Below, piece by piece: positions 21,564 to 30,625 of a stretch of DNA of 64,000 nucleotides. How positions within the stretch are numbered: position 1 is the stretch's first letter; every line of letters starts with the position of its first letter. The position numbers and the translations under genes were made by a program. The stretch is taken from NCBI RefSeq assembly GCF_002902285.1, contig NZ_PPRU01000025.1, positions 25,685 through 89,684 on the forward strand. The letters are read 5' to 3'. Under the pieces are notes generated by a model, which saw only the letters and a program-made list of their open reading frames with translations, was not told the origin of the DNA and did not search any database. This DNA comes from Staphylococcus simulans. Its GTDB lineage: Bacteria; Bacillota; Bacilli; Staphylococcales; Staphylococcaceae.

Positions 21564-22859
21564 TCAGCTTTCTAGCATTTGACAAATAATCAATGCTTTA
21601 GCTACATCTTGTTGTCCTTCACGCATGCTGACCTCAATTTTAGCAAAGTGTCTCCCAACATCTAACATGTCATAATTAATTTCAAGTTCTGTTTCAATAG
21701 AAACTGTCTTCATATAAATAATACTTAAACTTTCAATCATAACTTCTTGTTTTTTTATTTGACGCATTTTATAGCGAATCGTTTCTTCAATAATTGCGAC
21801 AAAAGCACCTTTACTTAACGTCCCGTATTGGCTTGTCAGTTGGGGTGCAACATCTACAGTAATTTTATCTTTATTAATTGAAATGTACTTGCCGACTTGA
21901 TCATTGATGGTCTCTCCTACTTGCGGTTGACGTCCTAATAATTGCATAGCACGCAGAACATCTTCACGTGATACTACGCCAAGTAATTTCTTATTGATTG
22001 TCGTGACCGGCAGCAATTCAATACCTTCCCATATCATCATATGCGCACATGTCGCAACAGTTGTAGACACTTGCACATTTAACACCGGTTTAGTCATTAC
22101 TTTATAAAGATATTCTTCTGAATCTTTTGCAATAATATCTTTACTTGTCACAATCCCGACCAATTTAAAGTCATCATCGACAACTGGAAATCTTGAATGT
22201 CCTGTCTCTTGTGAACGACTTTTGACATCTGCAACTTTCATTGTTTCTTTCAATACAGTCTCTTCAGTGACAGGTTTAACAATATCTTCAACAATTAAAA
22301 TTTCTTTACGAATGATCTGATTATACATCGCACGGTTAATCATATTCGCAACTAAATATGAATCGTAATTAGACGATAAGATAGGCAAATCATGTTGATC
22401 TGCATAACGTTTAATTTCAGGTGTTGTACTAAAACCACCTGTAATCAACACTGCACTGCCATGTCTCAATGCTTCTAATTGTACATCCGTCCTATTACCG
22501 ACAATCAACAAAGTATTTTTAGTCAGATATTTAACCACATTTTCTAATTTCATGGCACCAATAGCAAACTTAGTCAGCGTGTTATGAAGACCGTTACGAC
22601 CTGCAAGTACCTGACCATCAATAATTTTAACAATTTCACCAAACGTTAAATGTTCGATTTCTTCTCTAGTTTTCTTTTCTATTCTCACAGTTCCGACTCG
22701 ATCTATGGTAGCGACGAGTCCAAGTTGTTCAGCATCTTTAATTGCACGGTAAGCTGTTCCTTCAGATACCTCTAAATCTTTTGCTATTTTACGGACAGAT
22801 ATTTTCTGACCCACAGCGAGTGATTCAATGTGTGCAAGAATCTGTTCATGTTTTGTCAT
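21564..22859 (-). CDS. DRTGG/CBS-domain regulator with N-terminal HTH and C-terminal hotdog domain (YtoI-like)
   Basis: 431 residues in four parts. The first is an N-terminal winged helix-turn-helix (KISVRKIAKDLEVSEGTAYR, ~18-60). A DRTGG domain (~70-180) follows. Two CBS motifs (~195-310) include VVDDDFKLVGIVTSKDI and INKKLLGVVSREDVLRA and probably bind an adenine nucleotide. Last is a hotdog/thioesterase-like domain (~325-431). The architecture matches Bacillus YtoI, whose function I do not know. Start ATG with GAGGGAAG. It is the first gene ahead of nrnA and dnaE and is divergent from a universal stress protein gene. It is likely a ligand-sensing regulator; target and ligand are unknown. 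Confidence 0.85.
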   Translation of the reverse strand: MTKHEQILAHIESLAVGQKISVRKIAKDLEVSEGTAYRAIKDAEQLGLVATIDRVGTVRIEKKTREEIEHLTFGEIVKIIDGQVLAGRNGLHNTLTKFAIGAMKLENVVKYLTKNTLLIVGNRTDVQLEALRHGSAVLITGGFSTTPEIKRYADQHDLPILSSNYDSYLVANMINRAMYNQIIRKEILIVEDIVKPVTEETVLKETMKVADVKSRSQETGHSRFPVVDDDFKLVGIVTSKDIIAKDSEEYLYKVMTKPVLNVQVSTTVATCAHMMIWEGIELLPVTTINKKLLGVVSREDVLRAMQLLGRQPQVGETINDQVGKYISINKDKITVDVAPQLTSQYGTLSKGAFVAIIEETIRYKMRQIKKQEVMIESLSIIYMKTVSIETELEINYDMLDVGRHFAKIEVSMREGQQDVAKALIICQMLES

Positions 22860-22897
22860 TACTTACTTCCCTCATTCTCTGCTTACTCTTCTTATTA

Positions 22898-22927
22898 ATT
22901 ATAACTTGATTCAGTCTAAAAATCGAA
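22898..22927 (-). promoter_or_regulatory. Candidate promoter of the ytoI-like gene
   Basis: Minus strand TATAAT (22898-22903) with TTCGAT (22922-22927) at 18 bases. The -10 is good and the -35 is moderate. Confidence 0.4.
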
Positions 22928-22978
22928 GTTAATCTCTCTTGAATTTTAACATGTTATAGGTGGAGTACCTAACTCAAT

Positions 22979-23045
22979 AGTTGACATTTTGTAATTTAAA
23001 TACGGTTTGTTAAGTTGACAATAAATTTAATTGGAAAAGTTGACA
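22979..23045 (+). repeat. Three AGTTGACA octamers between divergent genes
   Basis: AGTTGACA occurs at 22979-22986, 23013-23020 and 23038-23045 on the plus strand, ahead of the universal stress protein gene. Each contains a perfect -35 hexamer, but none has a convincing -10 at 16-18 bases, so an operator array is as likely as stacked promoters. Confidence 0.45.
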
Positions 23046-23082
23046 CATTTTTATTAGAATATGTATTAAGGAGGGATTGAGA

Positions 23083-23496
23083 ATGTATAAAAATATTTTA
23101 CTCGGCGTTGATACTGATTTAGAAAACAAAAAAGCATTAGCTAATATCAGAAAATTGTCTGGTGAAGGCACAATTGTCACATTATTAAATGCGATCACTG
23201 AACAAGATGCACAAGCATCTATTAAGGGCGGCACACATTTAAACGATTTAACAAAAGCGCGTAGTCAAGAATTACAACCAACACGTGATATTCTTGATGA
23301 ATACGGTATCGAATACGATGAAATCATTGTACGCGGTAATCCAAAAGAAGAACTTGTTAAGTTTGCGAACAGTGGTGATTATGACATTTTAGTAGTAAGT
23401 AACCGTAAAGCACAAGAGCAAAAGAAATTTGTGCTAGGCAGCGTCAGCCATAAAGTCGCAAAACGTGCTCATATCCCAGTATTGATTGTAAAATAA
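23083..23496 (+). CDS. Universal stress protein (UspA family)
   Basis: Small cytoplasmic alpha/beta protein of the Usp superfamily, 137 residues from the ATG at 23083. It starts MYKNILLGVDTDLENKKALANI (the beta1-alpha1 segment) and ends with the nucleotide-binding-type GSVSHKVAKRAHIPVLIVK; the preceding G-2x-G-9x-G pattern is only partly kept (LGSVSHK). An in-frame TTG two codons earlier is less likely because AAGGAGGG lies 7 bases before the ATG. Monocistronic, between a regulator promoter and a bidirectional terminator. Molecular function of such proteins is generally uncertain; ATP binding and stress survival are the usual suggestions. Confidence 0.9.
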   Translation: MYKNILLGVDTDLENKKALANIRKLSGEGTIVTLLNAITEQDAQASIKGGTHLNDLTKARSQELQPTRDILDEYGIEYDEIIVRGNPKEELVKFANSGDYDILVVSNRKAQEQKKFVLGSVSHKVAKRAHIPVLIVK

Positions 23497-23498
23497 TG

Positions 23499-23534
23499 AA
23501 AAATGCTTGTACATTGAGTTGTACAAGCATTTTT
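23499..23534. terminator. Bidirectional terminator
   Basis: Arms AAAAATGCTTGTAC and GTACAAGCATTTTT around an 8-base loop between two convergent genes, with T/A runs on both sides. Confidence 0.88.
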
Positions 23535-23547
23535 ATTATCTGTGTTA

Positions 23548-24237
23548 TTAGAATTCTACAGCTTCACCTGGTTTTAAGATTTGTACTTCGCCTTCTTTAA
23601 CCAATTTCTTGAATTCTTCAGGATCTTGTTCAATATATGGGAATGTGTTGTAATGCACAGGCACAGTGATTTTCGGTTTGATAAACTCGTTGATTGCGTA
23701 GCTAGCATCTTCAATACCCATTGTGAAGTTATCACCGATTGGTACGAAGCATACATCCACTGGATGACGATCTGCGATTAATTTCATATCACTGAATAAG
23801 CCAGTGTCACCGCAGTGATAAATCGTTTTGCCTTCAATTTCTAAAATCAAACCAGTTGAAGAACCTAAATAAACTGGAATACCGTTTTCATTTGTGATAC
23901 TTGAACTATGGAACGCTTGTACATACTTAACTGTTCCAAAGTCAAATTCCCATTTACCTCCGATATTCATTGGGTGTACATTTTCTACACCTTGTGCAGT
24001 TGATAAATAATCTGCAACTTCCGCAAGGCCGACAACTGTCGCATTATTTTTTTGCGCAATTTTCACAGTATCACCGAAGTGGTCTGCGTGACCATGCGTT
24101 AAAATAATATAATCTACCTCTAAATCTTCTGCATTTAAATCTGATAAATCATTACCAGTAATAAATGGATCTACGATGACTTTCTTGCCGTTTGCTTCAA
24201 AATAGATTGTTGATTGTCCATGAAATGATAATTCCAT
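23548..24237 (-). CDS. Metal-dependent hydrolase, UPF0173/YtkL family (MBL fold)
   Basis: 229-residue metallo-beta-lactamase-fold protein. It starts [10 protein letters not shown] and has the metal-binding HGHADHFGD (~residues 49-57), a later HS in QAFHSSS, HCGDTG (~138), and a C-terminal VPVHYNTFP. This pattern fits the UPF0173 family, close to YtkL of Bacillus. The substrate is not known. The ATG is preceded by AAGGGGGC. It is convergent with the stress protein gene and divergent from the peptidase gene, and appears monocistronic. Confidence 0.88.
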   Translation of the reverse strand: MELSFHGQSTIYFEANGKKVIVDPFITGNDLSDLNAEDLEVDYIILTHGHADHFGDTVKIAQKNNATVVGLAEVADYLSTAQGVENVHPMNIGGKWEFDFGTVKYVQAFHSSSITNENGIPVYLGSSTGLILEIEGKTIYHCGDTGLFSDMKLIADRHPVDVCFVPIGDNFTMGIEDASYAINEFIKPKITVPVHYNTFPYIEQDPEEFKKLVKEGEVQILKPGEAVEF

Positions 24238-24272
24238 TTTAAAAAGCCCCCTTATGCTTCAATCTTAACTCT

Positions 24273-24281
24273 AGTATAACA
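24273..24281 (-). promoter_or_regulatory. Candidate extended -10 promoter of the ytkL-like gene
   Basis: Minus strand TG-T-TATACT, 36 bases before the start codon. No good -35. Confidence 0.35.
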
Positions 24282-24317
24282 TTTACTCCACTTTAGTCTA
24301 AATGACACCATTGCCTT

Positions 24318-24346
24318 TTGAATTCTGAACCGCTTTGACTTAAAAT
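24318..24346 (+). promoter_or_regulatory. Promoter of the M24 peptidase gene
   Basis: TTGAAT (24318-24323), 17-base spacer, TAAAAT (24341-24346), 34 bases before the TTG start. Confidence 0.5.
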
Positions 24347-24379
24347 AAAGTTAATCATACGAATGGAGGTTGAAGAATT

Positions 24380-25435
24380 TTGAAAACAGAAGAAATTGTT
24401 AATGAAATACGTAATCAAGATGCAGGGGCTGCTTGGATTACGACACCGCTTAACGTATTCTACTTTTCTGGCTACTTAAGCGATCCCCACGAACGTTTAT
24501 TAGCCTTGCTAATTACTGCTGAGGGTGAAGAAGTTTTATTTGTCCCTAAATTAGAAGTAGAAGAGGTTAAAGCCTCTCCGTTCACTGGTAAAGTTGTCGG
24601 TAATGCTGATGGTGAAGATCCATTTAAGCTTGTAGATTACAACTTTGATAAAATTCTTGTGGAAGAAGATCATCTGACATTAAAACGTCAAAAAGAATTA
24701 ATTGAAGGATTTGGTGTTGAAACATTCGGTTCAATTGACCAAACAATCAAAGATTTACGTAATGTCAAAACTCCTGAGGAAATTGACAAAATCAAAGAAG
24801 CTGCAAGACTTGCTGATAAATGTATTGAAATCGGAGTAGATTTCTTAGAAGAAGGCGTAACAGAAAAACAAGTGGTACGTCATATTGAGTATGAAATTCA
24901 AACAAAATACGGTGTCAGTGCAATGAGTTTCGATACAATGGTCTTATTTGGTGACCATGCTGCTTCACCACATGGTATTCCTGGTGATCGCCAACTTCAA
25001 AAAGATGAATATGTCTTATTCGACTTAGGTGTTATTTATGAAAACTATTGCTCAGATATGACACGAACAGTAGCTTTCGGTAACCCAAGCGAAAAAGCAC
25101 AATCTGTTTATAATGTTGTATTAGAAGCTGAAAAAGCTGCAATTGACATGATTAAACCGGGCGTAGTTATTGGTGACGTAGACAGAAAAGCACGCGGTAT
25201 TATTGCTGATGCTGGTTATGGTGAATACTTCGTACACCGTCTTGGTCACGGTTTAGGCTTAGAAGAACATGAATATCAAGATGTTGCTGGATTCAACACA
25301 AATCAATTTGTTCCAGGTATGGTTGTCACAGTTGAACCTGGTGTTTATGTTCCTGGTGAAGTGGGAGTCCGTATCGAAGACGACATCTTAGTCACTGAAG
25401 ATGGAAATGAAGTCTTAACACATTATGATAAATAA
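24380..25435 (+). CDS. pepQ: Xaa-Pro aminopeptidase/dipeptidase, M24B family
   Basis: Cytoplasmic metallopeptidase that cleaves peptide bonds next to proline. 351 residues: an N-terminal creatinase-like domain (~1-130) and a C-terminal pita-bread domain. All five metal ligands of the family are visible: two aspartates in [18 protein letters not shown], the histidine in [13 protein letters not shown], and glutamates in TVEPGVYV and VRIEDDI. The initiator is TTG at 24380 with GGAGG ten bases before it, and no better ATG is nearby. Monocistronic between its promoter and a terminator. The S. aureus gene here is often called pepQ; YpdF-like aminopeptidase activity is an alternative. Confidence 0.88.
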   Translation: MKTEEIVNEIRNQDAGAAWITTPLNVFYFSGYLSDPHERLLALLITAEGEEVLFVPKLEVEEVKASPFTGKVVGNADGEDPFKLVDYNFDKILVEEDHLTLKRQKELIEGFGVETFGSIDQTIKDLRNVKTPEEIDKIKEAARLADKCIEIGVDFLEEGVTEKQVVRHIEYEIQTKYGVSAMSFDTMVLFGDHAASPHGIPGDRQLQKDEYVLFDLGVIYENYCSDMTRTVAFGNPSEKAQSVYNVVLEAEKAAIDMIKPGVVIGDVDRKARGIIADAGYGEYFVHRLGHGLGLEEHEYQDVAGFNTNQFVPGMVVTVEPGVYVPGEVGVRIEDDILVTEDGNEVLTHYDK

Positions 25436-25453
25436 TGAGAGAGTATTGATTTA

Positions 25454-25484
25454 AGGTGGAGTACGAATACTCCACCTTTTTTAT
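25454..25484 (+). terminator. Terminator of the M24 peptidase gene
   Basis: Arms GGTGGAGT and ACTCCACC with a 6-base loop followed by TTTTTTA. Confidence 0.85.
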
Positions 25485-25511
25485 GAGCTGAAAAATTTCT
25501 ATGTATAGAAA

Positions 25512-25568
25512 GACGCCACCCCATCGCTGTTCATACCCCAAACAGCAATGAGATGGCGTCATTTTTGA
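25512..25568. terminator. Long imperfect hairpin between convergent genes
   Basis: Arms beginning GACGCCA and ending TGGCGTC, with inner CATCGCTGTT/AACAGCAATG pairing, followed on the plus strand by ATTTTTG and on the minus strand by TTTCT. It probably stops ald transcription and read-through from the peptidase side. Confidence 0.6.
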
Positions 25569-25614
25569 TGTTTTCAGAGCTTTATACGCTCCTTACATCC
25601 CATTAAATTAATAA

Positions 25615-26730
25615 TTAATTTAATGCTTGATCTACTGGTGTATACGGAAGATCAAACGTGTTAGCTACACCTTCATTTGTAACTTTACCGTCGTACACAT
25701 TCAATCCTAAAGATAATGGTTGGTTATCTTTCAATGCTTGTAAATAACCTTTGTTTGCGATTTGTAGCGCATAAGGTAATGTCGCATTGTTTAAACCAAT
25801 TGTAGAAGTACGTGGTACCGCACCTGGCATATTTGCTACTGCATAGTGAACCACACCATGTTTAACATAAGTTGGATCATCATGCGTTGTAACGTGGTCA
25901 GATGTTTCGAAGATACCACCTTGGTCGATAGCGATATCTACCAATACAGCACCGTCTTTCATGTCTTTAACCATTTGTTCAGTTACAAGTTTTGGTGCTT
26001 TAGCGCCTGGAATTAATACCGCACCGACAACTAAATCACTTTGCGTAACATTTTGTTCGATATTAAGCGGGTTAGACATAACTGTATGCACACGTCCGCC
26101 GAATAAATCATCAAGTTCTTGTAAACGTTTTGGATTAACGTCTAAGATTGTTACGTCGGCACCTAAGCCTAAAGCGATTTTCGCTGCGTTTGTACCTGCT
26201 TGGCCGCCACCGATAATTGTGACTTTACCTTTAGGTACACCAGGAATTCCTCCTAGCAATACGCCCATACCGCCATAAAATTTTTGCAAGAATTGCGCAC
26301 CGATTTGTGTCGCCATTCTACCTGCAACTTCACTCATTGGCGTTAATAATGGTAATGATCTATCTGGTAATTGCACCGTTTCGTATGCAATCGCAACGAC
26401 TTCATTATCAACAAGTTCTTTTGTTAATGTTTCGTCGTTTGCTAAGTGTAGATAAGTGAATAAGATTAAATCTTTCTTGAAATATTTGTATTCTGGTTCA
26501 ATTGGTTCTTTAACCTTGATAACCATTTCAACATCCCAAGCTTCGCCAGGTCCATCAACAATTGTTGCACCTGCGTCTTTATAATCCTCATCTGTAAAGA
26601 ATGAACCTTCACCTGCGCTGCTCTCTACTTTAACTGTGTGCCCTGCTTCAACTAAAGCATGAACACCGCTTGGTGATAAACCTACTCTGTTTTCATTATT
26701 TTTTATCTCTTTTGGAATACCTATTTTCAT
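25615..26730 (-). CDS. ald: Alanine dehydrogenase
   Basis: NAD-dependent interconversion of L-alanine and pyruvate plus ammonia. 371 residues from the chosen ATG. Signatures: [17 protein letters not shown], the substrate-binding lysine in VIKVKEP (~74), the catalytic histidine in FTYLHLA (~95), and the NAD-binding [24 protein letters not shown] (~173-198). A GTG nine bases further up overlaps the ribosome binding site itself (GGGAGGTG), so the ATG at 26728-26730 is preferred. Monocistronic. A full match to the cre consensus lies 39-52 bases upstream, suggesting carbon-source control. Confidence 0.94.
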   Translation of the reverse strand: MKIGIPKEIKNNENRVGLSPSGVHALVEAGHTVKVESSAGEGSFFTDEDYKDAGATIVDGPGEAWDVEMVIKVKEPIEPEYKYFKKDLILFTYLHLANDETLTKELVDNEVVAIAYETVQLPDRSLPLLTPMSEVAGRMATQIGAQFLQKFYGGMGVLLGGIPGVPKGKVTIIGGGQAGTNAAKIALGLGADVTILDVNPKRLQELDDLFGGRVHTVMSNPLNIEQNVTQSDLVVGAVLIPGAKAPKLVTEQMVKDMKDGAVLVDIAIDQGGIFETSDHVTTHDDPTYVKHGVVHYAVANMPGAVPRTSTIGLNNATLPYALQIANKGYLQALKDNQPLSLGLNVYDGKVTNEGVANTFDLPYTPVDQALN

Positions 26731-26768
26731 TCCGTACACCTCCCATCCTTATCCTAACGCTTATATGC

Positions 26769-26782
26769 TGAAAGCGCAATCA
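26769..26782. promoter_or_regulatory. cre-like CcpA site upstream of ald
   Basis: TGAAAGCGCAATCA fits the loose consensus TGNAANCGNWNNCW at every fixed position. It lies between the divergent ald and universal stress protein genes, nearer ald. Confidence 0.45.
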
Positions 26783-26798
26783 TTACGGTTGGAAAAGG

Positions 26799-26819
26799 AT
26801 GATAAGATTAAGTTATCAT
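26799..26819. promoter_or_regulatory. Inverted repeat between ald and the second Usp gene
   Basis: ATGATAA-N7-TTATCAT, a perfect 7-base inverted repeat with the spacing of a dimeric repressor site. No regulator is assigned. Confidence 0.4.
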
Positions 26820-26896
26820 GAAAGATAAGATATTCATAAAATTCAATCAATTATAAAAATTCAATCGCTACTTTTATTTCTAATATTCTGTCAATG

Positions 26897-26905
26897 TGGT
26901 AAAAT
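26897..26905 (+). promoter_or_regulatory. Candidate extended -10 promoter of the second Usp gene
   Basis: TG-G-TAAAAT, 31 bases before the ATG. No clear -35. Confidence 0.35.
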
Positions 26906-26936
26906 ATAAGTGAATAGAAGAAGGAGGTCATGTACG

Positions 26937-27440
26937 ATGTTAACTTATAAAAATATTTTAATCGCAGTAGATGGATCACAAGAAGCTGAATGGGCATTCA
27001 ATAAAGCGGTGGAAGTAGCGAAACGTAACAACGCTAAACTTATCATCACTAATGTTATTGACTCTAGAACATATACTTCATACGAAGTTTATGATGTTCA
27101 GTTCACTGAAAAATCTAAACAATTCGCTGAAGAATTACTTAGAGGTTATAAAGATTTTGCCCAAAAAGAAGGCGTGGAAGACGTTGAAACACTCCTTGAG
27201 TTTGGTTCACCTAAAGCAATCATTCCTAAAAAAATCGCACAAGAAGTCAAAGCAGACTTAGTTATTTGCGGTACTTCTGGTTTGAATGCGGTAGAACGCT
27301 TTATCGTAGGATCTGTTTCAGAAGCTATTGTTCGTCATTCACCTTGTGATGTTCTAGTAGTTCGTACAGAAGAAATGCCTGAAGATTTCGAACCTCAAGT
27401 AGCAACTGAAGAATTACGTAAACAATATCAAGCAAGATAA
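26937..27440 (+). CDS. Universal stress protein (UspA family)
   Basis: 167 residues from the ATG at 26937, starting MLTYKNILIAVDGSQEAEWAF. It has the ATP-binding Usp pattern at the C-terminal half (GTSGLNAVERFIVGSVSEAIVRHSPCDVLVVR, i.e. G-2x-G-9x-G-S), unlike the weaker motif of the other Usp at 23083. A 25-residue charged tail follows the core. AAGGAGG sits 9 bases before this ATG; an arginine-rich upstream extension would lie across the promoter and binding site and is rejected. Monocistronic, adjacent to ald and ackA. Probably ATP-binding; specific role unknown. Confidence 0.92.
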   Translation: MLTYKNILIAVDGSQEAEWAFNKAVEVAKRNNAKLIITNVIDSRTYTSYEVYDVQFTEKSKQFAEELLRGYKDFAQKEGVEDVETLLEFGSPKAIIPKKIAQEVKADLVICGTSGLNAVERFIVGSVSEAIVRHSPCDVLVVRTEEMPEDFEPQVATEELRKQYQAR

Positions 27441-27467
27441 TTAATTTGCTTTTACTATGAGTGTTTG

Positions 27468-27499
27468 ACCGGTCAGTTAATAACTGATCGGTTTTTTTA
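27468..27499 (+). terminator. Terminator of the second Usp gene
   Basis: Arms ACCGGTCAGTTA and TAACTGATCGGT followed by a run of seven T. Confidence 0.88.
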
Positions 27500-27523
27500 T
27501 TACTTTAAAAATTATCATTACGC

Positions 27524-27567
27524 ATAAAAAATCCAGTTAATAAGGTTATTTCCCCTATTAACTGGAT
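27524..27567 (-). terminator. Terminator of ytxK-ackA
   Basis: Minus-strand arms ATCCAGTTAATA and TATTAACTGGAT followed by TTTTTTA, about 12 bases after the ackA stop. Confidence 0.88.
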
Positions 27568-27579
27568 GAATTTTATCAA

Positions 27580-28776
27580 TTATAAACTACCGAATTTAAC
27601 TGCATCACGTGCAATCATTACTTCTTCGTTTGTTGGAATAACTAATACTTTAACTGGTGAATGTGGGTAGTTGATAAATCCTTCTGAACCATGAATTTGT
27701 TCGTTTTTCTTAGGATCCCAATAAACACCCATGAATTCTAAACCTTCTAATACACGGCCACGCACTTCGTCAGAGTTTTCACCGACACCTGCAGTGAAGA
27801 CAATAACATCTACACCGTGCATTTTCGCTGTATAAGAACCAATATATTTGTGGATACGTGAAGCAAATACATCTAGTGCTAATTGTGCACGTGTTTTACC
27901 TTCATCCGCATCTTGTTCTAAGTCACGTAAGTCACTTGAAGTACCTGAGATACCTAATAAACCTGATTCTTTATTTAGGATATCTAACACTTCTTCAGCG
28001 TTTTTACCTGTTTTTTCCATAATATATGGAATTAATGCTGGGTCAATATCACCAGAGCGTGTACCCATTGTAACACCTGCTAATGGTGTGAAGCCCATTG
28101 AAGTATCTACTGATTCGCCGCCATCGATTGCTGCAATAGAAGCACCGTTACCGATGTGACAAGAAATAATACGTAATTCTTCAATTGGACGATTTAAAAT
28201 TTCAGCAGCACGTTGTGATACATATTTATGGCTTGTACCGTGGAAACCATATTTACGGATGCCATAGTCTTTATAGTAATGGAATGGCAAGCTGTATAAA
28301 TATGCTTGTTCTGGCATTGTTTGATGGAATGATGTATCAAACACTGCAACATGTGGAATATTCGGCAATAATTTTCGGAATGCACGAATACCCATTAAGT
28401 TTGCTGGATTGTGAAGCGGTGCTAATTCTGTCAATGATTCAATTTGTTTCTCTACCTCGTCTGTAACTAACGCAGATTCAGGGAATAATTCCCCACCATG
28501 AACAACACGGTGTCCTGTACCATCAATGTCATTGATGTCACGAATAATACCGTGGTTAATCAAGCTATCCAACATTAAATCAACAGCTTTTACGTGGTCG
28601 CTGATTTCTTTTTCATCAGTATACTTTTGACCATTAAATTCTACTGTGATTTTTGAGCCTTTAAGGCCGATACGCTCAATTAAACCTTTACTTATTAATT
28701 TTTCTTCAGGCATTTCTATAAGTTGGAATTTCAGTGATGAACTACCTGCGTTAATTGCTAACACTAATTTTGACAT
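27580..28776 (-). CDS. ackA: Acetate kinase
   Basis: Makes ATP and acetate from acetyl phosphate in overflow metabolism, and activates acetate in reverse. 398 residues. Signatures: [16 protein letters not shown] (~4-19), GHRVVHGGE (catalytic arginine region, ~86), [15 protein letters not shown] (Asp ~147), HLG-equivalent [13 protein letters not shown] (~205) and [12 protein letters not shown] (~320). ATG with TTGGAGGC. Second gene after the methyltransferase-like ytxK (83-base gap), the order also known in Bacillus. With acsA further on, both acetate-producing and acetate-assimilating arms are in this window. Confidence 0.97.
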   Translation of the reverse strand: MSKLVLAINAGSSSLKFQLIEMPEEKLISKGLIERIGLKGSKITVEFNGQKYTDEKEISDHVKAVDLMLDSLINHGIIRDINDIDGTGHRVVHGGELFPESALVTDEVEKQIESLTELAPLHNPANLMGIRAFRKLLPNIPHVAVFDTSFHQTMPEQAYLYSLPFHYYKDYGIRKYGFHGTSHKYVSQRAAEILNRPIEELRIISCHIGNGASIAAIDGGESVDTSMGFTPLAGVTMGTRSGDIDPALIPYIMEKTGKNAEEVLDILNKESGLLGISGTSSDLRDLEQDADEGKTRAQLALDVFASRIHKYIGSYTAKMHGVDVIVFTAGVGENSDEVRGRVLEGLEFMGVYWDPKKNEQIHGSEGFINYPHSPVKVLVIPTNEEVMIARDAVKFGSL

Positions 28777-28859
28777 AAAACTATGCCTCCAATATTTACA
28801 TTTTCTTTTACCATATCTATTTAACCATTAATACAGTTCAATTTCAAGATTATTACAGT

Positions 28860-29807
28860 TTATTTTTTGTGATGATTTTGTTGCAGCCATTCTGACAATT
28901 CTTTTAAAAATCCTTGAAACTGTTGCGGAGATTTAAAATCTGGTATATTAGCCAACAACACTTCAACAGCATGCGTTACCTCGCGTTCTTTTTTCTGTAA
29001 AATCAGGATTGATTTGCGAGATTGCTCAGTTTTGAACAAAGTTTTCGGTAAGTTCAAGAATGCTTGCATTTCTGTATCTGTTGCAATGAATTTTTCGAGC
29101 TGTTTTACATGTTCACCTTCAAAAATATTGCTAGGCACAATTAAAAATGCAAAACCTGCAGCTCTTAAGGCTTCAATTGCTTGTTCAATTAATAAGAAAT
29201 GCGCATAACTATGTCCTTCTTCAAATCCCAATTTCATTTCATGACTGCGATCATCTACTGGATAATAACCTACAGGCAAATCTCCAATCACGACATCCGC
29301 TTCTTCAAACGGTAAAGGCAATATCGCATCTTGTGGGTAAACATCAAAAGGAATTTCCAAGAAATTCGCTAGATGTACACTGACACGAGATAACACTGGA
29401 TCCACTTCAACAAGATGATGCATTAATGTCTGTTCTGTTAACACTTCATGCACAGTTGCACTTAAATGACCACTGCCGCTGGTTAAATCAACAATGTTCA
29501 GTTCTTTTTTATCTTGTGTAAACTGTTGTACTAAGAATCCAAGAATCAAGCCGATCGAGTCAGGAGTAATTTGGTGATTTGCCTGAATATCTTGTTCTTG
29601 CAACAAGCTTAAATATGCAAATTGGAAAGCTTTACGTCGGTCTGCTAGTGTTGCTTGTTCTAATAAGTCACGGTCATTACGATAAATCTGTTCCATCGCA
29701 AGCCCTAAGTTCTCAATAAAACTTTGACCATTTTCTTTATTGAGTTCTTTTGTTTTAGTATCTAATTCATGAAACAAACGTTCCATAATTGTTTGTTCTT
29801 CAGCCAT
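28860..29807 (-). CDS. ytxK: Class I SAM-dependent methyltransferase, YtxK family
   Basis: 315 residues from the ATG at 29807 (MAEEQTIMERLF), with AAGGAAGG directly before it. The SAM-binding loop is LTSGSGHLSATVHEVL (~110-125) and an N6-adenine-methylase-like NPPY position reads GDLPVGYYP (~185). The overall resemblance is to type I restriction N6 methylases, but there is no specificity or restriction subunit nearby, so a role in restriction is unlikely. Found upstream of ackA in many Firmicutes; function unknown to me. Its leader is occupied by a terminator-like hairpin. A 12-residue N-terminal extension was rejected because it runs back through that hairpin. Confidence 0.85.
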   Translation of the reverse strand: MAEEQTIMERLFHELDTKTKELNKENGQSFIENLGLAMEQIYRNDRDLLEQATLADRRKAFQFAYLSLLQEQDIQANHQITPDSIGLILGFLVQQFTQDKKELNIVDLTSGSGHLSATVHEVLTEQTLMHHLVEVDPVLSRVSVHLANFLEIPFDVYPQDAILPLPFEEADVVIGDLPVGYYPVDDRSHEMKLGFEEGHSYAHFLLIEQAIEALRAAGFAFLIVPSNIFEGEHVKQLEKFIATDTEMQAFLNLPKTLFKTEQSRKSILILQKKEREVTHAVEVLLANIPDFKSPQQFQGFLKELSEWLQQNHHKK

Positions 29808-29821
29808 TTTAAAATCCTTCC

Positions 29822-29879
29822 TAAAAAGACTGCTCATAATCAATGAATCTAAAATCCTTACACTAATTATGAGCAGTCT
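29822..29879 (-). terminator. tpx terminator placed directly before the ytxK ribosome binding site
   Basis: Perfect 14-base arms (AGACTGCTCATAAT / ATTATGAGCAGTCT) with a ~25-base loop and a TTTTT run on the minus strand. The T run abuts the AGGAAGG ribosome binding site of ytxK, leaving no space for a separate promoter after it. The element TAAAATCCTT occurs both in the loop (29850-29859) and over the ytxK binding site (29810-29819). Confidence 0.75.
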
Positions 29880-29925
29880 GGTCTAAATTTATTAACTTAA
29901 AATTACTTTAAATACTTGCTTTACT

Positions 29926-30426
29926 TTAGTCTAATTCTCTATATGCTTTTAATGCAGATTCGAAATCAGGGAAGTCTGTTCCTTCATTCACGATTTCTTT
30001 ATAAACAACTTTGTTATTTTTATCTAATACGAATACTGAACGCGCTAATAATTGTAAGTCGTCCATTAATACGCCAAAGTTTTTACCAAATGAATGTTTT
30101 TGGTAGTCACTTAATAAAATAACATTGTCTAAACCGCTTGCTGCACACCATCTTTTTTGAGCGAACGGTAAGTCTTCAGAAATAGTAAGCACTACGCCAC
30201 CTTCTTCTGATGCTGCTTCTTCGTTGAATTTACGTGTTTGTTTATCACAAACCCCTGTATCAATAGATGGTACTGCACTGATTAGTTTTTTCTTGCCTTC
30301 GTAATCTGCAAGTGTAACTTCTTCTAAATCATTGTTTACTACTGTGAAGTCTGGTGCTTCTTGCCCTTCTTCTACTGCATTACCTACTAATGAAACGGGA
30401 TCTCCGCCGAATGTAATTTGTACCAT
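29926..30426 (-). CDS. tpx: Thiol peroxidase (atypical 2-Cys peroxiredoxin)
   Basis: Reduces hydroperoxides using thioredoxin. 166 residues from the ATG at 30424-30426 ([10 protein letters not shown]). The peroxidatic cysteine is in [16 protein letters not shown] (~residue 60) and the resolving cysteine in RWCAASG (~94), the Tpx spacing. GGAGG is 12 bases before the ATG; a TTG four codons earlier touches the binding site and is unlikely. Has its own promoter and a strong downstream hairpin. Confidence 0.96.
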   Translation of the reverse strand: MVQITFGGDPVSLVGNAVEEGQEAPDFTVVNNDLEEVTLADYEGKKKLISAVPSIDTGVCDKQTRKFNEEAASEEGGVVLTISEDLPFAQKRWCAASGLDNVILLSDYQKHSFGKNFGVLMDDLQLLARSVFVLDKNNKVVYKEIVNEGTDFPDFESALKAYRELD

Positions 30427-30474
30427 ATTAATAAACAACCTCCTGAGATTTTGTTAGTACTTTTTCTTTACCCC

Positions 30475-30504
30475 ATTATACCGATATCAACACGTCAACT
30501 CCAA
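30475..30504 (-). promoter_or_regulatory. Promoter of tpx
   Basis: Minus strand TTGGAG (30499-30504), 18-base spacer, TATAAT (30475-30480), about 50 bases before the start codon. Confidence 0.5.
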
Positions 30505-30585
30505 TATTTATCCTTCGATTGAATGAACTATTTACTATTTTTCATGTAGAAGATGCCTTGAATTGAAAGATTTATCGTCATAAAC

Positions 30586-30625
30586 AAAAAGTAAACTGCG
30601 TACAGTTTAAGACGCAGTTTACTTT
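30586..30625 (-). terminator. Terminator of the TSUP gene (and of any thiI read-through)
   Basis: Minus-strand arms AAAGTAAACTGCGT and ACGCAGTTTACTTT followed by TTGTTT; it begins within the stop codon of the TSUP gene. Confidence 0.82.

Noticed and set aside
28860..29807. Restriction-modification methylase
   Set aside because: The methylase-like fold is real, but there are no specificity or nuclease genes nearby and the ytxK-ackA order is a conserved housekeeping arrangement.
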